Positions 12,565 through 16,315 of a stretch of 16,315 nucleotides of DNA are shown here, piece by piece (the stretch's first letter is position 1; the number at the start of each line of letters is the position of its first letter). Location: assembly GCA_031268395.1 (NCBI GenBank), contig JAIRXI010000002.1, positions 1 through 16,315 of the forward strand, read 5' to 3'. A program made the translations under genes and the position numbers. The DNA comes from Tannerella sp. Lineage in GTDB: Bacteria > Bacteroidota > Bacteroidia > Bacteroidales > Tannerellaceae. Under the pieces are notes generated by a model, which was not told the DNA's origin, did no database searches, and saw only the letters and a list, made by a program, of their open reading frames with translations.

Positions 12565-14781
12565 ATGAAAAAGAAAACAGTAACGGCGGCAAGCCTGGCG
12601 GGATACCTGCTGTGGGCGGCCGCCTGGACATCGTGCACGGGCGGAAGCGAAACGCGCCCGAACAGCACGGCACTCCGGGATCTGACCCGGTATGTGGACC
12701 CGTATATCGGGACGGGCGATCACGGACACGTCTTCCTGGGCGCCAGCGTCCCCTTCGGACTGGTACAGCTCGGCCCGACCGGTAGCGGCCGGGGATGGGA
12801 CTGGTGCTCGGGCTACCACTTCTCCGACACCACCGTCGTCGGCTTCGGACACATGCACCTGAGCGGGACGGGCATCGGCGACCTGGGCGACATTGCCTTC
12901 CTGCCTGCCGTCGGCGACGTGGCCCTGCGGCGCGGCGAACCGGACCGCCCGGACTCCGGCCTCTGCTCCACTTTCCGCCGCTCGACGGAGAAGGTGAAGC
13001 CCGGATACTATGCCGTGCATCTCGACCGTTTCGGGATCGACGTGGAACTGACGGCCACCCGGCGCACAGGCTTCCACAAGTACACCTTTCCCCGCTCCGA
13101 CCGGGCACAGGTGATCATCGACCTCGAAAACGGCATCGGATGGGACCGTGTGGAAGACGGGATGGTCGACCGGGTAAACGATACGACCGTCTCCGGCTAC
13201 CGTCATTCCACCGGCTGGGCCGCCGACCAGCGCATCTATTTCACGGCCGTCTTCTCAAGACCGATGAAAAATTTCAGCTTTTCCGGCGAACGCACCGCTC
13301 CCTTCGCACAGATATTCTTCGACACGGAAGAGGGCGCTGAAATCTATGTAAAAGTAGCGCTCTCGCCCGTGAGTGTTGAGAACGCCCGGCTGAACCTGGA
13401 AACCGAACTGCCCGGCTGGGACTTCGACGGCACCGTGGCCGCGGCGGACAGCGCCTGGAACAGTGAACTGAACCGGGTCGACTTCCGGACGGCCGACCAC
13501 CGGACGGAACGCATCTTCTACACCGCGCTCTATCACACGATGATCGCCCCTTCGGAATTTTGCGACGTCAACGGAGACCGCCGGGGGACGGACCGGACCG
13601 TCCACCGCGCGGCGCCGTTCACCAATTACACCACCTTTTCGCTGTGGGACACTTACCGCGCGGCACATCCCCTGATCACTCTCCTCCACCCCGAAAAAGT
13701 GCCTGACATCATCAACAGCATGTTGACTATCTACCGGGAACAGGGCAAACTCCCCGTCTGGCACCTGATGGCCAACGAAACGGACTGCATGGTGGGAAAT
13801 CCCGGCATCCCGGTCGTGGCAGACGCCATACTGAAAGATTTCGGCGGCTTCGACCGCGAACTGGCCTTCGAGGCAATGAAACAGTCCGCCCTGCTCGACG
13901 AACGCGGCCAGCACTGGATGCGGCAATACGGCTACATCCCCTTCGACCTCGAAAACGAATCGGTCGCCAAAACGCTGGAATATGCCCTGGCCGACTGGTG
14001 CGTCGCACAGGTAGCCAGGAAAATGGGGAAGACCGAAGAGGCCGAATATTTCCTCCGCCTGAGCAAAGGCTACACGCACCTCTTTGACTCCTCGACCGGT
14101 TTCATGCGCGGACGCGATTCGCTGGGGAACTTCCGCACGCCTTTCGACCCCTTCCATTCCGTCCATCGCGAAAACGACTACACGGAAGGCACCGCCTGGC
14201 AATACACCTGGCTGGTGCCCCAAGATGTGGAGGGACTGGTCGCCCTGTTCGGAAGCCGCGAAGCCTTTGTCCGGAAACTGGACTCGCTCTTCACCGTCTC
14301 GGGCGACATGGGGGCAGAGGCCTCGCCCGACATCAGCGGGCTGATCGGCCAGTATGCACACGGCAACGAACCCGGCCACCACATCCCCTACCTCTATGCC
14401 TGCACGGGCGAGCCGGAGAAAACGGCCCTCCGGGTGCGACAGGTGATGAACGAACTGTATACCGACCGCCCGGCGGGACTGTGCGGAAACGAAGACGTCG
14501 GGCAGATGTCGGCATGGTATGTGCTGTCGGCGCTGGGTTTCTACCAGGTCGAGCCGGCCGGGGGACGCTATTTCTTCGGCTCGCCCCTGATGGACGAGGC
14601 AACGCTCCGTACCGGCAACGGAAAGACGTTCCGGATTACGGTGAAAAACAACGGCCGGGAAAGGCCGTTCGTCCGCTCCGTCATCCTGAACGGAAAGCCC
14701 CACGACAAACCGTACATCGACCACCGGGACCTCGCGGCCGGCGGCGAACTGGTGTTTGAGATGAGCGACAGCGGGAAATGA
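12565..14781 (+). CDS. GH92 family alpha-mannosidase, lipoprotein
   Basis: Exo-acting, calcium-dependent alpha-mannosidase of glycoside hydrolase family 92, probably alpha-1,2 type, used by Bacteroidota on N-glycans or yeast mannan. The 738-aa protein begins with a lipoprotein signal ([20 protein letters not shown], then WTSC with C24 as the lipidated residue). The N-terminal beta-sandwich shows [20 protein letters not shown] (44-63) and [17 protein letters not shown] (93-109). The catalytic barrel contains [13 protein letters not shown] (358-370), [11 protein letters not shown] (539-549), GNEPGHH (600-606) and [11 protein letters not shown] (641-651); the last and E541 probably supply the acid and base. 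No truncation is seen. No SusC/SusD genes are adjacent. It starts downstream of a propeller remnant and ends 19 nt before trmD. Confidence 0.94.
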   Translation: MKKKTVTAASLAGYLLWAAAWTSCTGGSETRPNSTALRDLTRYVDPYIGTGDHGHVFLGASVPFGLVQLGPTGSGRGWDWCSGYHFSDTTVVGFGHMHLSGTGIGDLGDIAFLPAVGDVALRRGEPDRPDSGLCSTFRRSTEKVKPGYYAVHLDRFGIDVELTATRRTGFHKYTFPRSDRAQVIIDLENGIGWDRVEDGMVDRVNDTTVSGYRHSTGWAADQRIYFTAVFSRPMKNFSFSGERTAPFAQIFFDTEEGAEIYVKVALSPVSVENARLNLETELPGWDFDGTVAAADSAWNSELNRVDFRTADHRTERIFYTALYHTMIAPSEFCDVNGDRRGTDRTVHRAAPFTNYTTFSLWDTYRAAHPLITLLHPEKVPDIINSMLTIYREQGKLPVWHLMANETDCMVGNPGIPVVADAILKDFGGFDRELAFEAMKQSALLDERGQHWMRQYGYIPFDLENESVAKTLEYALADWCVAQVARKMGKTEEAEYFLRLSKGYTHLFDSSTGFMRGRDSLGNFRTPFDPFHSVHRENDYTEGTAWQYTWLVPQDVEGLVALFGSREAFVRKLDSLFTVSGDMGAEASPDISGLIGQYAHGNEPGHHIPYLYACTGEPEKTALRVRQVMNELYTDRPAGLCGNEDVGQMSAWYVLSALGFYQVEPAGGRYFFGSPLMDEATLRTGNGKTFRITVKNNGRERPFVRSVILNGKPHDKPYIDHRDLAAGGELVFEMSDSGK

Positions 14782-14800
14782 ACGGCCGGAGGGAAACGGA

Positions 14801-15493
14801 ATGATGCGGATAGACATACTGACGGTATTGCCCGAAATGATCGAGGGCTGCCTGAACTGCTCCATCCTCGGGCGGGCGCAGGACAGGGGACTGGTGGAAA
14901 TCTGCCTGCACAACCTGCGCGACTACACGGCCGACAGGTGGCGGCGCGTGGACGACTACCCCTTTGGCGGCGAGGCCGGGATGGTGATGCGGATTGAGCC
15001 GGTGGACCGGGTGCTGGCCGCACTCAGGACCGAACGCAACTACGACGAGGTCATCTACACCTCGCCCGACGGGGAACGCTTCGACCAGCCGATGGCCAAC
15101 CGCCTCTCCCTGCTGCAGAACGTGATCATCCTCTGCGGACATTACAAGGGGATCGACTACCGCATCCGCGAACACCTCATCACGCGCGAAATATCCGTAG
15201 GCGACTATGTGCTGACGGGCGGCGAACTGGCGGCGGCCATCATCGCCGACGCCACGGTGCGCCTGCTCCCCGGCGCAATCGGCGATGGACAGAGCGCCCT
15301 GTCCGACTCGTTCCAGGACGGACTGCTGGCCCCGCCGGTCTACACACGCCCCGCTGAATACAATGGCTGGAAAGTGCCCGCCGTACTGCTCTCCGGGCAC
15401 GAACGCAACATACGGGAATGGCGTCTCGGACAGGCGCAGGAACGCACCGGGCGCCTGCGACCGGACTTGCTCCGAAAAGACGCGGCGGAATGA
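14801..15493 (+). CDS. trmD: tRNA (guanine-37-N1)-methyltransferase
   Basis: Methylates G37 next to the anticodon using S-adenosylmethionine, preventing +1 frameshifts. The 230-aa SPOUT protein has the trefoil-knot motifs in order: [10 protein letters not shown] (54-63), [15 protein letters not shown] (88-102), [11 protein letters not shown] (112-122), [14 protein letters not shown] (132-145) and LLPGAIGD (155-162). The catalytic residues R154 and D169 fall at the same numbers as in E. coli. A GGAGGG ribosome site lies at 14788-14793, unusually strong for this genome. Start may be ATG 14801 or the adjacent ATG 14804. Its stop overlaps the truA start. The more usual neighbours rimM, rpsP and rplS are absent here. 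Confidence 0.96.
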   Translation: MMRIDILTVLPEMIEGCLNCSILGRAQDRGLVEICLHNLRDYTADRWRRVDDYPFGGEAGMVMRIEPVDRVLAALRTERNYDEVIYTSPDGERFDQPMANRLSLLQNVIILCGHYKGIDYRIREHLITREISVGDYVLTGGELAAAIIADATVRLLPGAIGDGQSALSDSFQDGLLAPPVYTRPAEYNGWKVPAVLLSGHERNIREWRLGQAQERTGRLRPDLLRKDAAE

Positions 15494-16257
15494 CGAACCG
15501 GTATTTCATTTATCTGGCCTACAACGGGACACGCTACTGCGGGTGGCAGCGTCAGCCGAACGGTGTCAGCGTGCAGGAGCGGCTGGAGGAGGCGCTGGCA
15601 ACGGTCCTGCGGCAGCCTGTGCCGGTGACAGCCGCCGGACGGACGGATGCCGGCGTTCATGCCCGCTGCATGGCGGCTCATTTCGACCGGGAAGAACCTG
15701 TTGCGGATTTGCCGCTGCTGACCGAAAAGCTCAATCGCATCCTGCCGGAAGATATTGCCGTAGACCGCATGGCGCCGGTCAGGCCGGATGCACATGCCCG
15801 TTTCGACGCGCTGTCGCGCACCTACCAATATGTAATCTCCGACCTGAAAAGCCCGTTCGATCATGAATGGATCTGCCGCATGTCCCTGAAGGGAATGGAT
15901 TTCGGACGGATGAACGATGCCTGCCGGGCGCTGCTGGAAGCGAGGGATTTCACGAGTTTCAGCAAGTTGCATACGGATACTGCGACAAACCTCTGCCGGG
16001 TGTCTCATGCGGCCTGGGAACGGGCAGGGGCATGTCGGGTGTTTACGATCCGTGCCGACCGTTTCCTGCGGAACATGGTGCGCGCGATTGTGGGCACGCT
16101 CTTTGACGTGGGACGCGGAAAGCGTACGGAAGCGGATTTTCGCCGCCTGATCGAGGCCGAAAACCGTTCCCTGGCCGGATCTTCCGCGCCGGCCAAAGGG
16201 CTTGCGCTGACAGCCGTCGACTATCCCGACAGCCTCTTCCTGCCCCTTCACCCTTGA
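15490..16257 (+). CDS. truA: tRNA pseudouridine(38-40) synthase
   Basis: Isomerises uridines 38-40 of the tRNA anticodon arm to pseudouridine. The 255-aa sequence starts [20 protein letters not shown], the typical TruA opening, and carries the catalytic aspartate D53 in [11 protein letters not shown]. The C-terminal half has the conserved [28 protein letters not shown] segment (split by eye near residues 187-216). The ATG at 15490 overlaps the trmD stop as ATGA, indicating translational coupling of two tRNA anticodon-arm enzymes. Length agrees with the family. Nothing unusual was noted; after its stop only 58 bases of the window remain. Confidence 0.96.
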   Translation: MTNRYFIYLAYNGTRYCGWQRQPNGVSVQERLEEALATVLRQPVPVTAAGRTDAGVHARCMAAHFDREEPVADLPLLTEKLNRILPEDIAVDRMAPVRPDAHARFDALSRTYQYVISDLKSPFDHEWICRMSLKGMDFGRMNDACRALLEARDFTSFSKLHTDTATNLCRVSHAAWERAGACRVFTIRADRFLRNMVRAIVGTLFDVGRGKRTEADFRRLIEAENRSLAGSSAPAKGLALTAVDYPDSLFLPLHP

Positions 16258-16285
16258 GTCCAATGTCATTAATATAAAAAATAAT

Positions 16286-16310
16286 CCCGAAATGTCCATT
16301 AGACGCTTCC
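16286..16310 (+). repeat. dispersed 25-nt repeat, copy 3
   Basis: CCCGAA followed by ATGTCCATTAGACGCTTCC, 28 nt after the truA stop. Eighteen bases are identical to the reverse strand of 5146-5163, and the A/T-rich left flank resembles the copy at 4360. The window ends 5 bases later, so its full extent is unknown. Confidence 0.55.
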
Positions 16311-16315
16311 CCTGT

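Overview
The window looks like a moderately high-GC Bacteroidales (Bacteroidota) chromosome segment. The reasons are the gene set and order (gcvH-purE-ispG, a long IspG, holA divergent from a stand-alone HsdR_N-type protein, a GH92 lipoprotein) and repeated Bacteroidota-type -7 elements (TAnnTTTG) in front of genes, with weak Shine-Dalgarno sequences. Family or genus cannot be fixed from the sequence alone.

Layout. Positions 1-124 hold the possible tail of an upstream gene, a hairpin and the rpoN -7 element. Positions 125-4358 carry rpoN (sigma-54), then gcvH, purE and ispG as a tight + strand operon; its promoter lies inside the end of rpoN, and ispG probably starts at a TTG overlapping the purE stop. 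Positions 4359-5129 are non-genic and hold a terminator-like hairpin and a large array of about 27 units of a 21-bp repeat, each with a conserved dyad. On the - strand, 8467-5130 is a VOC-fold gene, metA and a U32-family (RlhA-like) gene, probably one operon running toward the array. A GNAT acetyltransferase and an HsdR_N/PD-(D/E)xK-like protein (9572-8608, -) are divergent from holA (9650-10675, +), with overlapping promoters between them.

Positions 10754-12564 are the accessory-looking part and have lower GC. They hold a secreted metallophosphoesterase preceded by the first 58 codons of an ECF sigma factor under an excellent promoter, a 23-bp tandem repeat, and a 53-codon remnant resembling the C-terminus of a beta-propeller protein. 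A GH92 alpha-mannosidase lipoprotein (12565-14781, +) follows, directly upstream of trmD and truA, which overlap by 4 nt. The sigma fragment, propeller remnant and GH92 may be what remains of a decayed glycan-utilisation locus (inference).

Housekeeping roles: sigma-54 transcription, glycine cleavage, purine synthesis, MEP-pathway isoprenoids, methionine synthesis (acetyl-CoA type MetA predicted), replication clamp loading, and tRNA m1G37 and pseudouridine modification. The least explained items are the 21-bp dyad array, a roughly 25-nt sequence found at three gene 3' ends (4360, 5146-5169 and 16286), the 23-bp array and the truncated sigma gene. No complete new defence or mobile system was found.
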